Shown here: in pieces, positions 24,063-33,649 of the stretch
Position numbering within the stretch: the stretch's first letter is position 1
How the letters are laid out: each line of letters begins with the position of its first letter
Assembly: GCA_022774505.1 (NCBI GenBank)
Contig: JALFLW010000120.1
Span: 1-33,901, forward strand
DNA: 33,901 nucleotides
Reading direction: 5' to 3'
From: Lachnospiraceae bacterium
GTDB taxonomy: Bacteria > Bacillota > Clostridia > Lachnospirales > Lachnospiraceae
Program-made: the position numbers and the translations under genes
The notes under the pieces: model-generated
What the model was told of the DNA's origin: nothing
Database searches by the model: none
Seen by the model: only the letters and a program-made list of their open reading frames with translations

Positions 24063-25787
24063 TCATAATTTGATCTTCTTGACACTCTGATCCAGACCAT
24101 ACGCAATATCTTTAAGCTGTGCCGCATTTTCTGAAATATCTGTCACAATATTGCTGACCTCTGATACAGATGCCGAAGTTTCCTGACTGCTGGCCGCATT
24201 CTGTTCAGCGATTGCCGAAAGGTTCTGAACCACATCTACGACTCTGCCACGGGAATCATCCAGTCTCTCTGTCCTGCCTGTAATATTATCTACACTCTCC
24301 TTTGCATTGGCAACTCCCACATTTACCTGCCTAAACATCCGGTCTGTCTGTGTCATCTTCTCACTTTGCTCATCCATAACATCGCGAACCTGCTGCATCG
24401 TATCTACTGCTCTGGTAGAGTCCTGAATAAGTGCTGAAGTAATATCATCGATCTGCACGGCAGACTCATTGGACTGTTCTGCCAGCTTCTGGATCTGAGA
24501 AGCCACAACCGCAAAACCTCTTCCCTGTTCTCCGGCACGGGCTGCCTCTATGGACGCATTTAATGATAAAAGATTTGTCTCTTCTGCAATCGATGCGATC
24601 AGAGTCGTTGCCTCCTTGATCTTTTGAGCCGATGCATTCGTAATATTGGTCTGTTCATAGATCTCCTCAATAGAAGCCTTTGTTCTCTCATTCACATTCA
24701 TAAGCTCTGTCAATATCTCCATTGCCTGACTGCTGGAGGCTTCCATGCTCTTTGAATTATTCTCTAAGATCTCCGCTTCTTTATTTGTCTCTTCGATCAT
24801 ATTTCCCATATCAATGACATGCTCTGTGGCATTCTGTGTTTCCTGTGCCTGATTTGTGGCTCCGGAAGCAATATCTCCCACAGCATTTTCCACCTGACCG
24901 ATCGTCTTGGAAGTCTCCACGGCATCCTTGTCCAAACGCTCTGATGCCGCAAACAGGTCTTCGCTCCTTGTCTGGATCTCGCCTACCATATTTACCAGAC
25001 TCTTTCTCAGATTGGCAACGGAACGGCTTATCACACCCATCTCATCCTTGCGGGCAACCAGTTTCTGTGCTCCCTCTGTAGGCGTAAAATCCATTTCAGC
25101 CATCTTCCCCACGACATTGACAACCTGCCGCAGCGGTCTGAGACTCCGTGAGATCATCACAAATGCCAATGCTGTCATGATAACAAGAACAATAGCTACT
25201 ACTCCGATACTCATATATGTAACCTTATAAAGCGGCCCCAGTACTTCACTCTCGTCCGCCGATACCACAAGCACTGATGAACATGCCTCATCCACATAAT
25301 AGGCTGCATATTTCTTCACTCCGCGGAAATCATATTCTACGACCTTTGATTTCGGTCTCTTCCCTTCCTGCATCTGTGCCGTAAGCTTCTTCACTACCTC
25401 ATTCTCCACAGGCTGGCCGATCTTTTCCTCTATCGGGTGATACTGCATGACTCCATCCTTAGTAACTACATATGCATAACTGGAATCGACACTGTCCAGA
25501 CCGACATTCTTAAATGCCGCTTTAAGTGCATCTGCATTCTTGATCATTCTCTGCTTTCTCAACAATTCCAAAGTAGCCCCGTTGCCGGTGGTCACATCCA
25601 GCAGATAATTCTGAGACTGCTCTCGTATAATACCCTGTACCGCAGGAATTATCATCATCAATATCAATATTGCTGAGACAAGGACTGCTCCCATCATCAT
25701 CAATACAACCTTGCATTTGAGGGAATGTAGAAAAGCCACCTTTTCCCTTCCGGAGTTTTCTTGGATTTTTTTTCTCTTTTTCCCCAT
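24063..25787 (-). CDS. Methyl-accepting chemotaxis protein
   Basis: Chemoreceptor of about 574 residues. Two membrane segments (about 27-48 and 190-212) enclose a 140-residue external sensor of the Cache type ([27 protein letters not shown]). A HAMP domain follows, then a long coiled-coil signalling domain with the conserved hairpin tip [25 protein letters not shown] lies 8 bases before the ATG at 25787; an upstream GTG overlaps that site. The gene lies 71 bases past potD, in the same direction. No cheA or other chemotaxis gene is in the window, so it is an orphan receptor locus. Ligand unknown; a link to polyamines is only positional. Confidence 0.95.
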   Translation of the reverse strand: MGKKRKKIQENSGREKVAFLHSLKCKVVLMMMGAVLVSAILILMMIIPAVQGIIREQSQNYLLDVTTGNGATLELLRKQRMIKNADALKAAFKNVGLDSVDSSYAYVVTKDGVMQYHPIEEKIGQPVENEVVKKLTAQMQEGKRPKSKVVEYDFRGVKKYAAYYVDEACSSVLVVSADESEVLGPLYKVTYMSIGVVAIVLVIMTALAFVMISRSLRPLRQVVNVVGKMAEMDFTPTEGAQKLVARKDEMGVISRSVANLRKSLVNMVGEIQTRSEDLFAASERLDKDAVETSKTIGQVENAVGDIASGATNQAQETQNATEHVIDMGNMIEETNKEAEILENNSKSMEASSSQAMEILTELMNVNERTKASIEEIYEQTNITNASAQKIKEATTLIASIAEETNLLSLNASIEAARAGEQGRGFAVVASQIQKLAEQSNESAVQIDDITSALIQDSTRAVDTMQQVRDVMDEQSEKMTQTDRMFRQVNVGVANAKESVDNITGRTERLDDSRGRVVDVVQNLSAIAEQNAASSQETSASVSEVSNIVTDISENAAQLKDIAYGLDQSVKKIKL

Positions 25788-25824
25788 AGTTCTTTCCTCC
25801 ACCTTTTATCTCATAACCATATAC

Positions 25825-25854
25825 ATTTTACCACCGTACCACATATCTTGTAAA
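25825..25854 (-). promoter_or_regulatory. Candidate chemoreceptor promoter
   Basis: TTTACA (25849-25854) and TAAAAT (25825-25830) are 18 bases apart on the minus strand, immediately after the potD stop. Weak but well placed; read-through from potABCD is also possible because no terminator follows potD. Confidence 0.4.
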
Positions 25855-25858
25855 GCTT

Positions 25859-26941
25859 TCAATAAGCTTTTAATTCCTTCCACATATAATTGTAATATTC
25901 CTCCATATCCTTTCCCAGATAGCGGAACATCTCACAGTTTTTTACCACATCCTCCGACTGGAATATCACCGGATCCTCCTCTTTTTCCTCCGGATCGATC
26001 TGATCTAAAACAGCTGTATTCGGAGTCGAGTAATATACATAGTCAAAATTGTCTGCCGCTATGTCCTCCCTGCAGAGAAAATCCAGAAACTTCAATGCCC
26101 CTTCGTAATTTTCTCCGTTATTTGGAATGACCCAGCTGTCCATCCATACATCAGAACCTTCTTTGGGCACGACAAATTTTAATTTTTCATTATAATCCCT
26201 CGCCAGACCTGCCTCCCCGGAATAGATCACTGCCATGGCTGCCTGCTCATTTGCCATGTCATCCCTGACCTCATCTACCAGATAGGACTGTACCAGCTCC
26301 TTTTGTTCAATAAGGAGATTTTGTGCCTCTTTCAGCTGCCCTTTGTCTGTTGTGTTGATAGAATATCCCAGCTGTCTGAGTGCCGGTACAAAGCTGTCAC
26401 GCACACTATCCTGCATGATTATATTGTCTTTGTAATCCTTTCGCCACAGATCCGTCCAGCTGTCGGGTTCAAAATCAAGCATAGACGGATTGTACAAAAT
26501 CCCAACGGTTCCCCAGAAATATGGTACGCTGTATGCATTGTCCGGATCAAAATTCTTTGATAAATCCCAATAGGTTTCTCCTATATTTTTCGTATATTTC
26601 ATCTTATCAAAAGCTATCTTCCTGACATCCTTTTCCTGTATCATTTTGTCCAGCATATAGTCCGAACAACAGATAAGATCATAATGGATCGTACCGTTTT
26701 TATATTTTGTATACATTGCTTCCGGTGTCAAAAACTCCTCATAAGCAACCGTGATCCCAGTCTCCTTTTCAAACTTTTTCAGGACATTCCTGTCAATATA
26801 ATCACCGTAGTTAAAGACAACGATCCTTTTTTTCGATGCCCCTTCTGTACTTCCACATGCTGTAAGAAGCCAAGATGAAGCAATGAGCACAGCCATTGCC
26901 GATGCCGTAAACCGTTTCCATACCCCAAAGCCTCGTACCAT
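25859..26941 (-). CDS. potD: Spermidine/putrescine ABC transporter substrate-binding lipoprotein
   Basis: Binds polyamine outside the membrane and delivers it to PotBC. A signal peptide ends in the lipobox LLTAC (Cys at about 29). PotD landmarks follow: VVFNYGDYID, YDLICCSDYMLDKM, YSVPYFWGTVGILYN, VIYSGEAGLARDYN and DSWVIPNNGENYEGALKFLDFL. The length of 360 residues is normal. The start is 2 bases past the potC stop, with GGAG upstream, so it is tightly coupled in the operon. Whether it prefers spermidine or putrescine cannot be told by eye. Confidence 0.94.
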   Translation of the reverse strand: MVRGFGVWKRFTASAMAVLIASSWLLTACGSTEGASKKRIVVFNYGDYIDRNVLKKFEKETGITVAYEEFLTPEAMYTKYKNGTIHYDLICCSDYMLDKMIQEKDVRKIAFDKMKYTKNIGETYWDLSKNFDPDNAYSVPYFWGTVGILYNPSMLDFEPDSWTDLWRKDYKDNIIMQDSVRDSFVPALRQLGYSINTTDKGQLKEAQNLLIEQKELVQSYLVDEVRDDMANEQAAMAVIYSGEAGLARDYNEKLKFVVPKEGSDVWMDSWVIPNNGENYEGALKFLDFLCREDIAADNFDYVYYSTPNTAVLDQIDPEEKEEDPVIFQSEDVVKNCEMFRYLGKDMEEYYNYMWKELKAY

Positions 26942-26943
26942 GA

Positions 26944-27756
26944 TCAGCTGTCTCCTTTCCTGTTATTGATTTTCTTCATTCTAAGCCATGCCTTCCGATT
27001 CATCAGAAATAAAACCAGAAGAACCAAAAGAAATACGATCGTTGACAATGCATACAGCTCTGTCTGTATCCCCTTTCGGTACTCTGCATTAATCATAGTA
27101 GACATGGTATGTATCCCCGGTGCTTTCGTAAAATATGTCACTGAGAAATCATCAAGGGACATGGTAAATGAAAGCATAAAGCCGGCCACAACCCCGGGCA
27201 TAAGCTCCGGAAGCACGACTTTCCAAAAGGCATACCCCGGTGATGCACCCAGATCCAGAGCCGCCTCATAGGTACTCATATTCATATGCATAACCTTTGG
27301 CTGTACGCAAAGTACCACATAAGGAATGATCAGGGTAATATGTGCTATCAGCATCGTTAGGAAGCTCAGATCCACAAATCTTGAAAAAAGCAGCATCAGT
27401 GCGACACCTGTCACAATATCTGCATTCAACATAGGAATATTGGTCACTCCCATCACCCAGGTCCTTGCTCTTTTCTTCATTCCTAACATTCCTATACATG
27501 CCATTGTCCCTAAAACAGTAGACACAAAGGCAGCTCCGGCCGCCAGTGCCAGTGTTGTCCCTAATGCCTGCATGATCATATCATTCTGAAACAGCCGGCC
27601 ATATCCCTCCAGAGAAAAGCCGCCCCAGACAGCCTTGTTACGGGGAGATGCATTAAATGATGATATAATTAGTATCAAAATAGGCAGATACAGTAATATC
27701 AACGATATTGCCAGATAACTTTTTGATAAAGCATCCACTGCTCTTTTTCTTACCAT
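26944..27756 (-). CDS. potC: Spermidine/putrescine ABC transporter permease
   Basis: Inner membrane subunit with about six membrane segments. The EAA loop that docks onto the ATPase is visible as YEAALDLGASPGYAFWKVVLPELMPGV, and TMSLDDFSVTYFTKAPG is typical of PotC. The gene overlaps potB by 7 bases, with GGAGG before the start, and is followed directly by potD. Confidence 0.93.
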   Translation of the reverse strand: MVRKRAVDALSKSYLAISLILLYLPILILIISSFNASPRNKAVWGGFSLEGYGRLFQNDMIMQALGTTLALAAGAAFVSTVLGTMACIGMLGMKKRARTWVMGVTNIPMLNADIVTGVALMLLFSRFVDLSFLTMLIAHITLIIPYVVLCVQPKVMHMNMSTYEAALDLGASPGYAFWKVVLPELMPGVVAGFMLSFTMSLDDFSVTYFTKAPGIHTMSTMINAEYRKGIQTELYALSTIVFLLVLLVLFLMNRKAWLRMKKINNRKGDS

Positions 27757-28577
27757 AAGCTGCTCTCTCCCTCCTCTCCCTCAAATATCCGATAGATCAC
27801 CATACTGATCAATATCAGAACCATCAGGCTTAAGGACAGACCGGAACCTGCATGGATATCTGCATATCCTGAATTAAATGCCTGTTCGATCACATTTCCT
27901 ATAAGATAAACCTTACCGCCTCCCAGCATGGAAGCAATGACAAACTCACTGACCGACGGAACCATCACCATCGTAATGCCGCTGACTATACCCGGTACAC
28001 TCAACGGTATAATGATCCTGCGCAGTATTGTCATCTGACCGGCTCCCAGATCCTGTGCAGCATGAATAACATCATCATCAATCTTTGCCAGTGCATTATA
28101 TATAGGAAGCACCATAAATGGCAGATAGTCATAAACCGTTCCCAGTATGACAGCCCATATGGTATTCATCAAATGGACTTCCCCCAGACCAACACTTGTT
28201 AAGATATGATTTAACAATCCGTTATTCAATAAGATAAGCCGCCACGCCAATGTCCGAAGCATGAAATTCATCCACATCGGGAGAATAAATACCAGCACAA
28301 TAAAACTGTTTTTGCTGCTTGAATATTTCCGCAGGATCAGTGCCAGCGGAAAAGATAGAACCAGACATATCACCGTCACGATCACGGACATTCCTATACT
28401 TCTCAAAAACGGTTTTCCATTAACCGGATCCAGGATCGCAGCCACATTGGCGACGGTAAAAGAGCCGTCTGCCGTTGTAAATGCATTATATACCAAAAGC
28501 AGTAGTGGAACTATCGTAAATAAAAGCATCCAGATCAGGTATGGTCCGGCCAGAAGTCTTTTTCCTAAGCTTTTCAC
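27750..28577 (-). CDS. potB: Spermidine/putrescine ABC transporter permease
   Basis: Partner permease of PotC: first membrane segment at residues about 10-30 (LIWMLLFTIVPLLLLVYNAF), about six in total. The EAA loop reads IHAAQDLGAGQMTILRRIIIPLSVPGIV, followed by MVMVPSVSEFVIASMLGGG. The GTG start follows GAGGTGA by 6 bases and lies 18 bases past potA. Confidence 0.93.
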   Translation of the reverse strand: MKSLGKRLLAGPYLIWMLLFTIVPLLLLVYNAFTTADGSFTVANVAAILDPVNGKPFLRSIGMSVIVTVICLVLSFPLALILRKYSSSKNSFIVLVFILPMWMNFMLRTLAWRLILLNNGLLNHILTSVGLGEVHLMNTIWAVILGTVYDYLPFMVLPIYNALAKIDDDVIHAAQDLGAGQMTILRRIIIPLSVPGIVSGITMVMVPSVSEFVIASMLGGGKVYLIGNVIEQAFNSGYADIHAGSGLSLSLMVLILISMVIYRIFEGEEGESSLW

Positions 28578-28595
28578 AATCTCTCACCTCTCTGT

Positions 28596-29672
28596 CTATA
28601 ATTCTTCCACATGCTCCTGCTCTTCATCCTCCGATTCAGGTTTATGCATGATCTGTATATTAAACGGATCTACCCAGATTCCGACTTCACTTCCGGGTTC
28701 TTTCAAGACCGTGCTGTGCACAAGCCACTCAAAGCCATTTGCCTGAACCTCCATCTCGTAATGCACCCCTTTAAAAATAGCAGATGTCACACGCCCTTTA
28801 ATGATGCCTTTCGCCGGATCCGTGAGAACAATATCCTCCGGACGGATCACAACATCCACCGGCTGATCATTTCCAAAACCTTCATCAACACACTCAAATC
28901 GGGTGCCAAGTATCTCCACCAGCCGGTCCTCTATCATTGTAGATCCTATGATATTGCTTTCCCCGATAAAATCAGCCACGAATGCATTCTGAGGTTCATT
29001 ATAAATGTCCTCCGGTGTACCGATCTGCTGGATATATCCCTGGTTCATAACCACTATAGTATCAGACATCGTCAATGCCTCTTCCTGATCATGTGTGACA
29101 TAGACAAAAGTGATCCCCAGCTCATTTTTCAGCCGGATCAGCTCATACTGCATGTCCTGCCGCAGTTTCAGATCCAGTGCCCCCAGAGGTTCATCCAAAA
29201 GCAGCACTCTCGGTTCATTTACAATAGCTCTGGCAATCGCAATTCTCTGCTGCTGTCCGCCACTAAGCGAATCCGGCATCCTCTTTTCATAGCCGTCCAG
29301 ATTTACCAGTTTTAATGCATATTTGACTTTATCCCTGATATAACTCTTTGATTTATTTTTGATCTTCAGACCAAAAGCTATATTTTCCTCAATATTCATA
29401 TGTGTAAAAAGGGCATACTTTTGGAAAACGGTATTTACCTGTCTCTCATTCGGCGGAAGCATTGTAATGTCCTCCCCCTCAAAGATCACCCTTCCCTTAT
29501 CCGGAGTCTCAAAACCGCCAAGAATACGCAGGGTTGTCGTTTTTCCACAGCCGCTCGGCCCAAGGATCGTTAAGAATCTGTTTTCATTTAAATATAAATT
29601 TAAGTTATCTAATATTACCTTATCTCCATAACTTTTTGTTATATCAACCAGATCAATGAGTTTTTTTGCCAT
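28596..29672 (-). CDS. potA: Spermidine/putrescine ABC transporter ATP-binding protein
   Basis: ATPase subunit and first gene of potABCD. All catalytic motifs are intact: Walker [12 protein letters not shown], signature [14 protein letters not shown], Walker [13 protein letters not shown] and switch histidine [11 protein letters not shown]-terminal TOBE domain (about 240-350) follows, as usual for PotA. The protein ends in an acidic tail ([13 protein letters not shown]). AAGGAGG lies 5 bases before the ATG. Compare it with the degenerate ATPase-like protein at 2149-3078. Confidence 0.96.
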   Translation of the reverse strand: MAKKLIDLVDITKSYGDKVILDNLNLYLNENRFLTILGPSGCGKTTTLRILGGFETPDKGRVIFEGEDITMLPPNERQVNTVFQKYALFTHMNIEENIAFGLKIKNKSKSYIRDKVKYALKLVNLDGYEKRMPDSLSGGQQQRIAIARAIVNEPRVLLLDEPLGALDLKLRQDMQYELIRLKNELGITFVYVTHDQEEALTMSDTIVVMNQGYIQQIGTPEDIYNEPQNAFVADFIGESNIIGSTMIEDRLVEILGTRFECVDEGFGNDQPVDVVIRPEDIVLTDPAKGIIKGRVTSAIFKGVHYEMEVQANGFEWLVHSTVLKEPGSEVGIWVDPFNIQIMHKPESEDEEQEHVEEL

Positions 29673-29736
29673 CTGTGCCTCCTTACACTTCGGAAACGCT
29701 GTGCATTTCCTTTACATGATACCTTCTGCATCATAT

Positions 29737-29764
29737 AGTATACAATCTCTGGAAAGCTTGTCAA
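29737..29764 (-). promoter_or_regulatory. potABCD promoter
   Basis: TTGACA (29759-29764) and TATACT (29737-29742) with a 16-base spacer on the minus strand, about 65 bases before the potA start. Confidence 0.75.
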
Positions 29765-29874
29765 TCATATTTGCCGACTTTGTGCATATTCATAATACTG
29801 TAACTATATCCATAGAAACCCGGATATAAGACCGTCTATATGCCCATATCGAAAACAGAAAGGAGATTTTATTT

Positions 29875-30453
29875 ATGACAACCAAAGAACATAATAGAAG
29901 AATGGCCATGCTGCAGGCTGCCCAGCCCTACACAGCTGGAAGACAGCGTTATGCCCTAGATCTGCTTCTGCAGGCAAATGCTCTGATGAACACTGCGAGA
30001 GGTGGGTTTTCAAGCGATCTGGAAGCCTGCGAAGTCCCTGCCCGCCCGGAGGAGATGCTTGTGCATATGCAGGAATTCTGTACTCCCAGAGAATCTGATC
30101 TTATACAGATGATCCTCAATTTTATCAAGGCAGGTCATCTCTTTCAGAATTACCGGGAATTTATGGCCGCCCAGTATGATACTCCGGAAACAGGTGACCT
30201 CCACGCTGCCGGTACAAATATGCCTTATGCCGGTCCACTCCAAATGCTTCTGCAGCTCATCGGGGGCCTTGGCAGCCTGAGCGGTTTCGGAAACTCCGGT
30301 GATTCCGATCAATTGATGAATTTCCTGATCACACAGCTTTCCCCGGAGCAAAGACAGCTCTTTGAACAGTTAAAAAGCTTTTCTGCGGCATCCGAAAATA
30401 CTACCGCAAACACAGAAACGGAGGACGATTATGGAAACATGGCAGCAGAATGA
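29875..30453 (+). CDS. Hypothetical protein (192 aa), first of an overlapping pair
   Basis: Not recognised. It is a soluble, mostly helical protein with no signal or membrane segment. The N-terminal part is basic (TTKEHNRRMAMLQAAQPYTAGRQR), the middle is predicted helical with MLVHMQEFCTPRESDLIQMILNFIKAG, then comes a Gly/Ser-rich linker (LIGGLGSLSGFGNSGDSD) and a C-terminal motif QLSPEQRQLFEQLKSF that recurs in the next gene. AAAGGAG lies 9 bases before the ATG. It overlaps the following gene by 23 bases and is divergent from potA, sharing the 202-base gap. Confidence 0.78.
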   Translation: MTTKEHNRRMAMLQAAQPYTAGRQRYALDLLLQANALMNTARGGFSSDLEACEVPARPEEMLVHMQEFCTPRESDLIQMILNFIKAGHLFQNYREFMAAQYDTPETGDLHAAGTNMPYAGPLQMLLQLIGGLGSLSGFGNSGDSDQLMNFLITQLSPEQRQLFEQLKSFSAASENTTANTETEDDYGNMAAE

Positions 30454-30706
30454 GGCATTTCGCCGAATGGATCCCCAAAAACAGAAAATGATAGAACAGC
30501 TTGCCAATTCCCTTCAGGGAAAAAAACTTACAGAGGCACTTCCCCTGCTGACAGGCTGGAAAAACGAAATGAGCAGACAGAATATTTCTTTTACTCCGGA
30601 AGAAAATCAGATCCTGACAGAGATTTTCTCTGCCCAGCTCACACCACACCAGAAAAGACAATTTGAATTATTAAAAAATGCCGGATTAAACCGCAGACAC
30701 AGGTAA
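30431..30706 (+). CDS. Hypothetical protein (91 aa), second of the pair
   Basis: Not recognised. It is a small, basic, helical protein; DPQKQKMIEQLANSLQGKKLTEALPLLTGW forms one predicted helical segment, and the end reads QLTPHQKRQFELLKNAGL, closely like QLSPEQRQLFEQLKSF near the end of the previous protein. GGAGG lies 6 bases before the ATG, and it overlaps the previous gene, so the two are translationally coupled. Its stop is 8 bases from the stop of the convergent HAD gene. Confidence 0.78.
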   Translation: METWQQNEAFRRMDPQKQKMIEQLANSLQGKKLTEALPLLTGWKNEMSRQNISFTPEENQILTEIFSAQLTPHQKRQFELLKNAGLNRRHR

Positions 30707-30714
30707 GAAGACCG

Positions 30715-31389
30715 TCATTCCGGAAGGGAGCTGCAGACAATAGCATTTATCATGCTTCTGACTCCCTCCTCCGGCATTTTCATATCCGGTACACAGATCA
30801 CAGGGATTCCCGCAGCAGCCGCTGCCCGTATTCCATTTTCGGAATCCTCCAAAACCACCGCCTGATCCGGTTTCAGTCCACATCTTTGGGCTGCCAGCAG
30901 GAAAATATCCGGCTCCGGCTTCGATCTTGATACCATTTCGCCCCCAACGATCTCATCAAAATATTTTCTTATCCCTGCTCCCTGCAGATATTTCTCTACA
31001 ATGTCTGAACGTGTCGAAGATGCAACTGCCGTCTTTAGCCCTTGGGAACGGATCCACTGCAATAATTCAGGAATATCCGGTTTGATCTCCAAGCCTACCG
31101 TAGCCGCGATCGTATTGACCTGTTCTCTTGCCTGCTGTCCCATCTCGGCAAACGGATAATCCGCACCATATTCCGTCACCATAAGATTCTCCAGACGCTT
31201 TCCGTTTAATCCCAGGCTTTTGCAGTAAACCTCTCTGCTGAGGCGATAGCCCTTCTGTGCCATGGCAACCGCAAGCTGTTCCATAAAAAGTCTCTCTGTA
31301 TCAAATATCAGACCATCCATATCAAAAATATAGCCCCACGCTGCATCAAAGCTTTTCGCTGCATCAATCACATTTTTAAATTTTTTCAT
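30715..31389 (-). CDS. HAD-superfamily phosphatase / beta-phosphoglucomutase-like hydrolase
   Basis: Cytoplasmic phosphotransferase-type hydrolase of 224 residues. HAD motif I is FDMDGLIFDTE (both aspartates present), motif II is ASST, motif III has the Lys in SRSKPEPDIF, and motif IV is VLEDSENGI. A helical cap lies between motifs I and II, as in subfamily I sugar phosphatases and beta-phosphoglucomutase. The substrate cannot be told from sequence. It lies 36 bases after the AraC gene in the same direction and is probably co-transcribed with it. Confidence 0.92.
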   Translation of the reverse strand: MKKFKNVIDAAKSFDAAWGYIFDMDGLIFDTERLFMEQLAVAMAQKGYRLSREVYCKSLGLNGKRLENLMVTEYGADYPFAEMGQQAREQVNTIAATVGLEIKPDIPELLQWIRSQGLKTAVASSTRSDIVEKYLQGAGIRKYFDEIVGGEMVSRSKPEPDIFLLAAQRCGLKPDQAVVLEDSENGIRAAAAAGIPVICVPDMKMPEEGVRSMINAIVCSSLPE

Positions 31390-31425
31390 TTCTCTTTTTG
31401 TTTCCTTTCGCTCTCCCTGATCCGG

Positions 31426-32394
31426 TCAATAATTACCTGCATTTCTATATTCTCCGGGCGTACAGCCTATCGTCTGAAGAAAGACTTTATTAAAATAGCT
31501 GATATTATTAAATCCTGACATATTGGCAATCTCCCCGATCTTTTTGTCCGTGTCCTGAAGCAGCCGGCAGCTTTGCAGTATCCGGTATCGCATCAGATAC
31601 TGCATCGGAGACATTTTCATGGTATTTTTAAACACACGACAAAACTGCCCCTCGCTCATCGGCAGCATTTCTGCCAGCTGGGAGAGGGAAATATCAAACG
31701 CATAATTTTTTTTCATATAACGTATCACTGGAACAAGTCTCCCTGTCTCTCCCGGCTCATCCCTTTTGGCAATACGGATGCTCTGCCTGTTCAGCCGGTC
31801 CCATATCCCCATAACATGGCTTCGCAGCAGCAGCTCATACGGCTCCGTATCATGCTCCGGGCAGGCATACATCTCCCGCAGCAGTCCGAGGATCTGTCTC
31901 TGCCAGCCTCCATGCTCATTTTCCTCTTCCAGAGCTGTCTGGACAGTTTTTCTCTTTTTATTTCCTGCTTCAGCAAACTCCGTCCGGTATAACTCGTCTG
32001 GCCTCTCCCCGGAGATAAATTCCGGAAAAACGATCTTGCCATCCAAAACCGGTTTCAGATACTTCCTCCCGAATCTGCTGTGAATATCTTCATGAAGAAA
32101 CTGATAATGAAAATCCACCGCAAAAAAGCTGCACGGCTTTCCATCTACAGTCCTTGCCGAATGAAGAAGATTGGAATTAATAAAAACTCCCTCCCCCTCA
32201 TGAAGCAGATATTTCCTGTCTTCAATCTCAAAGTCGATCTCTCCCTCCGTAACCATAAGCATCTCAAATTCCTGATGCCAATGCAGATAAAAGATCACAT
32301 CCGTCCCTGCAGGATAACTCATCTTATGAAGTCCTACAGGCAGCTCAACAGTGCCATGCTGCTGTTTCTCCTCATATTGTTTTTTCTTCGCCAT
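31426..32394 (-). CDS. AraC-family transcriptional regulator with cupin sensor domain
   Basis: The N-terminal cupin fold is seen in HWHQEFEMLMVTEGEIDFEIE and HEGEGVFINSNLLHSARTVDG; the C-terminal pair of helix-turn-helix motifs is SLSQLAEMLPMSEGQFCRVFKNTMKMSPMQYL and KIGEIANMSGFNNISYFNKVFLQTIGCTPGEYR. The protein thus resembles sugar- or small-molecule-responsive activators. It is divergent from the aminotransferase gene, with clear promoters for both in the 154-base gap, so it may control that gene as well as the HAD gene behind it. Confidence 0.94.
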   Translation of the reverse strand: MAKKKQYEEKQQHGTVELPVGLHKMSYPAGTDVIFYLHWHQEFEMLMVTEGEIDFEIEDRKYLLHEGEGVFINSNLLHSARTVDGKPCSFFAVDFHYQFLHEDIHSRFGRKYLKPVLDGKIVFPEFISGERPDELYRTEFAEAGNKKRKTVQTALEEENEHGGWQRQILGLLREMYACPEHDTEPYELLLRSHVMGIWDRLNRQSIRIAKRDEPGETGRLVPVIRYMKKNYAFDISLSQLAEMLPMSEGQFCRVFKNTMKMSPMQYLMRYRILQSCRLLQDTDKKIGEIANMSGFNNISYFNKVFLQTIGCTPGEYRNAGNY

Positions 32395-32438
32395 CCCCGG
32401 TCACCCGCCGCCTTTCAGTCATAATCAATTCTGTTTTC

Positions 32439-32467
32439 ATTATAAAGGAAATCCTTCAAAAACTCAA
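32439..32467 (-). promoter_or_regulatory. araC-type gene promoter
   Basis: TTGAGT (32462-32467) and TATAAT (32439-32444) with a 17-base spacer on the minus strand. Confidence 0.65.
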
Positions 32468-32474
32468 CGCAACA

Positions 32475-32508
32475 TTTACAACATCCCCCACAGATGCTAT
32501 ACTGTGGG
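32475..32508 (+). promoter_or_regulatory. Aminotransferase promoter with dyad over the -10
   Basis: TTTACA (32475-32480) and TATACT (32498-32503) with a 17-base spacer. The inverted repeat CCCACAG-N8-CTGTGGG (32487-32508) covers the -10 box, so a repressor bound there would block this promoter. Confidence 0.7.
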
Positions 32509-32548
32509 TATTGATCACGACATAACATATGAGAAATGAGGCGTACGC

Positions 32549-33649
32549 ATGATAGAACAGAAAGAACATTTTCACGGAAGCGATCTTGAAAAGATCGAGG
32601 CAGTCTATGGGATCAAAAAAGAAGATATCACAAGCTTTTCTGCAAACGTAAATCCTTTAGGAATTTCCTACAAGCTCCGGGAGGGGCTCATGGAACATAT
32701 TGATGCGATCACTACCTACCCCGACAGGGAATATACCAGCCTGCGCAAATGCATTGCTGAGTATACGGGTACTGACTACCGAAATATCCTGGTGGGAAAC
32801 GGTTCGACAGAGCTGATCTCTCTGGTGATCCAGCTCAGACATCCAAAAAAGGCTCTGATCGTGGGACCGACCTACTCTGAATATGAACATGAGCTGAGTC
32901 TGGAGGGCGGACGCTCTCATTATTTCCGTCTGCGGGAAAAGGATAATTTCCAATTAAACATTGATGAACTCCAGGATGCTCTTGAAAGGGATATCGATCT
33001 TTTGGTGCTTTGCAACCCTAATAATCCAACCTCATCCCAAATCGACCGTGCAAGTATGCGTTCGATCCTTGATACCTGCAAGGAAAAGGGGATCTTTGTC
33101 ATGGTAGATGAGACTTACGTGGAATTTTCCGAGGCTGCCGGGCAGATCACGTCTATACCTCTCACCGATTATTACAATAATATAATAATCCTACGGGGAA
33201 TTTCTAAATTTTTTGCAGCTCCCGGACTGCGCCTGGGATATGCCATCTGCGGAAATCATCAGCTGCTGCAGGAAATTGACAGCAAAAAAAATCCATGGAC
33301 TATAAATTCACTGGCTGCCGTAGCCGGTGAGATCATGTTTCAGGATCAGGAATATATCAATGACACTAAAAAACTCATTTCTTCAGAGCGTCAGCGTATC
33401 TGTAAAATTTTGGATCAGTGTCCATCTGTCAAATATTATCCGCCTCACGGCAATTTCATCCTTGTACGCATCCTCCGGGACGATGTCACCTCTTTGGATC
33501 TGTTTGAAGCAGCTATCCGGAAAGGACTTATGATCCGTGACTGCTCTACATTTCCATTTCTGGACAACAAATATATCCGGTTCTGCTTTATGAATCCGGC
33601 AGATAATGATGCACTGCTCAAAGTGCTTCTCGATGAGTTAAATAAATAA
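32549..33649 (+). CDS. PLP-dependent class I/II aminotransferase (CobD/HisC-like)
   Basis: Fold-type I PLP enzyme of 366 residues. The N-terminus HFHGSDLEKIEAVYG...FSANVNPLG resembles L-threonine-O-3-phosphate decarboxylase (CobD) more than HisC. The PLP-binding Asn is in LCNPNNPTS, the Asp in MVDETYVEF, the Schiff-base Lys in RGISKFFAAPGLRLGYA, and the phosphate-binding Arg in YIRFCFMNP. No cobalamin or histidine gene is in the window, so its real substrate is open: HisC-type transamination, CobD-type decarboxylation or another amino acid are all possible. GAGG lies 7 bases before the ATG. Its stop codon touches the dispersed repeat. Confidence 0.88.
   Translation: MIEQKEHFHGSDLEKIEAVYGIKKEDITSFSANVNPLGISYKLREGLMEHIDAITTYPDREYTSLRKCIAEYTGTDYRNILVGNGSTELISLVIQLRHPKKALIVGPTYSEYEHELSLEGGRSHYFRLREKDNFQLNIDELQDALERDIDLLVLCNPNNPTSSQIDRASMRSILDTCKEKGIFVMVDETYVEFSEAAGQITSIPLTDYYNNIIILRGISKFFAAPGLRLGYAICGNHQLLQEIDSKKNPWTINSLAAVAGEIMFQDQEYINDTKKLISSERQRICKILDQCPSVKYYPPHGNFILVRILRDDVTSLDLFEAAIRKGLMIRDCSTFPFLDNKYIRFCFMNPADNDALLKVLLDELNK

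Noticed and set aside
29737-29874. Sporulation-type promoter before the 29875 gene
   Set aside because: TTGCCG and TAATAC or CATAATAC can be picked out, but neither matches well and spacing is uncertain, so no promoter was annotated.
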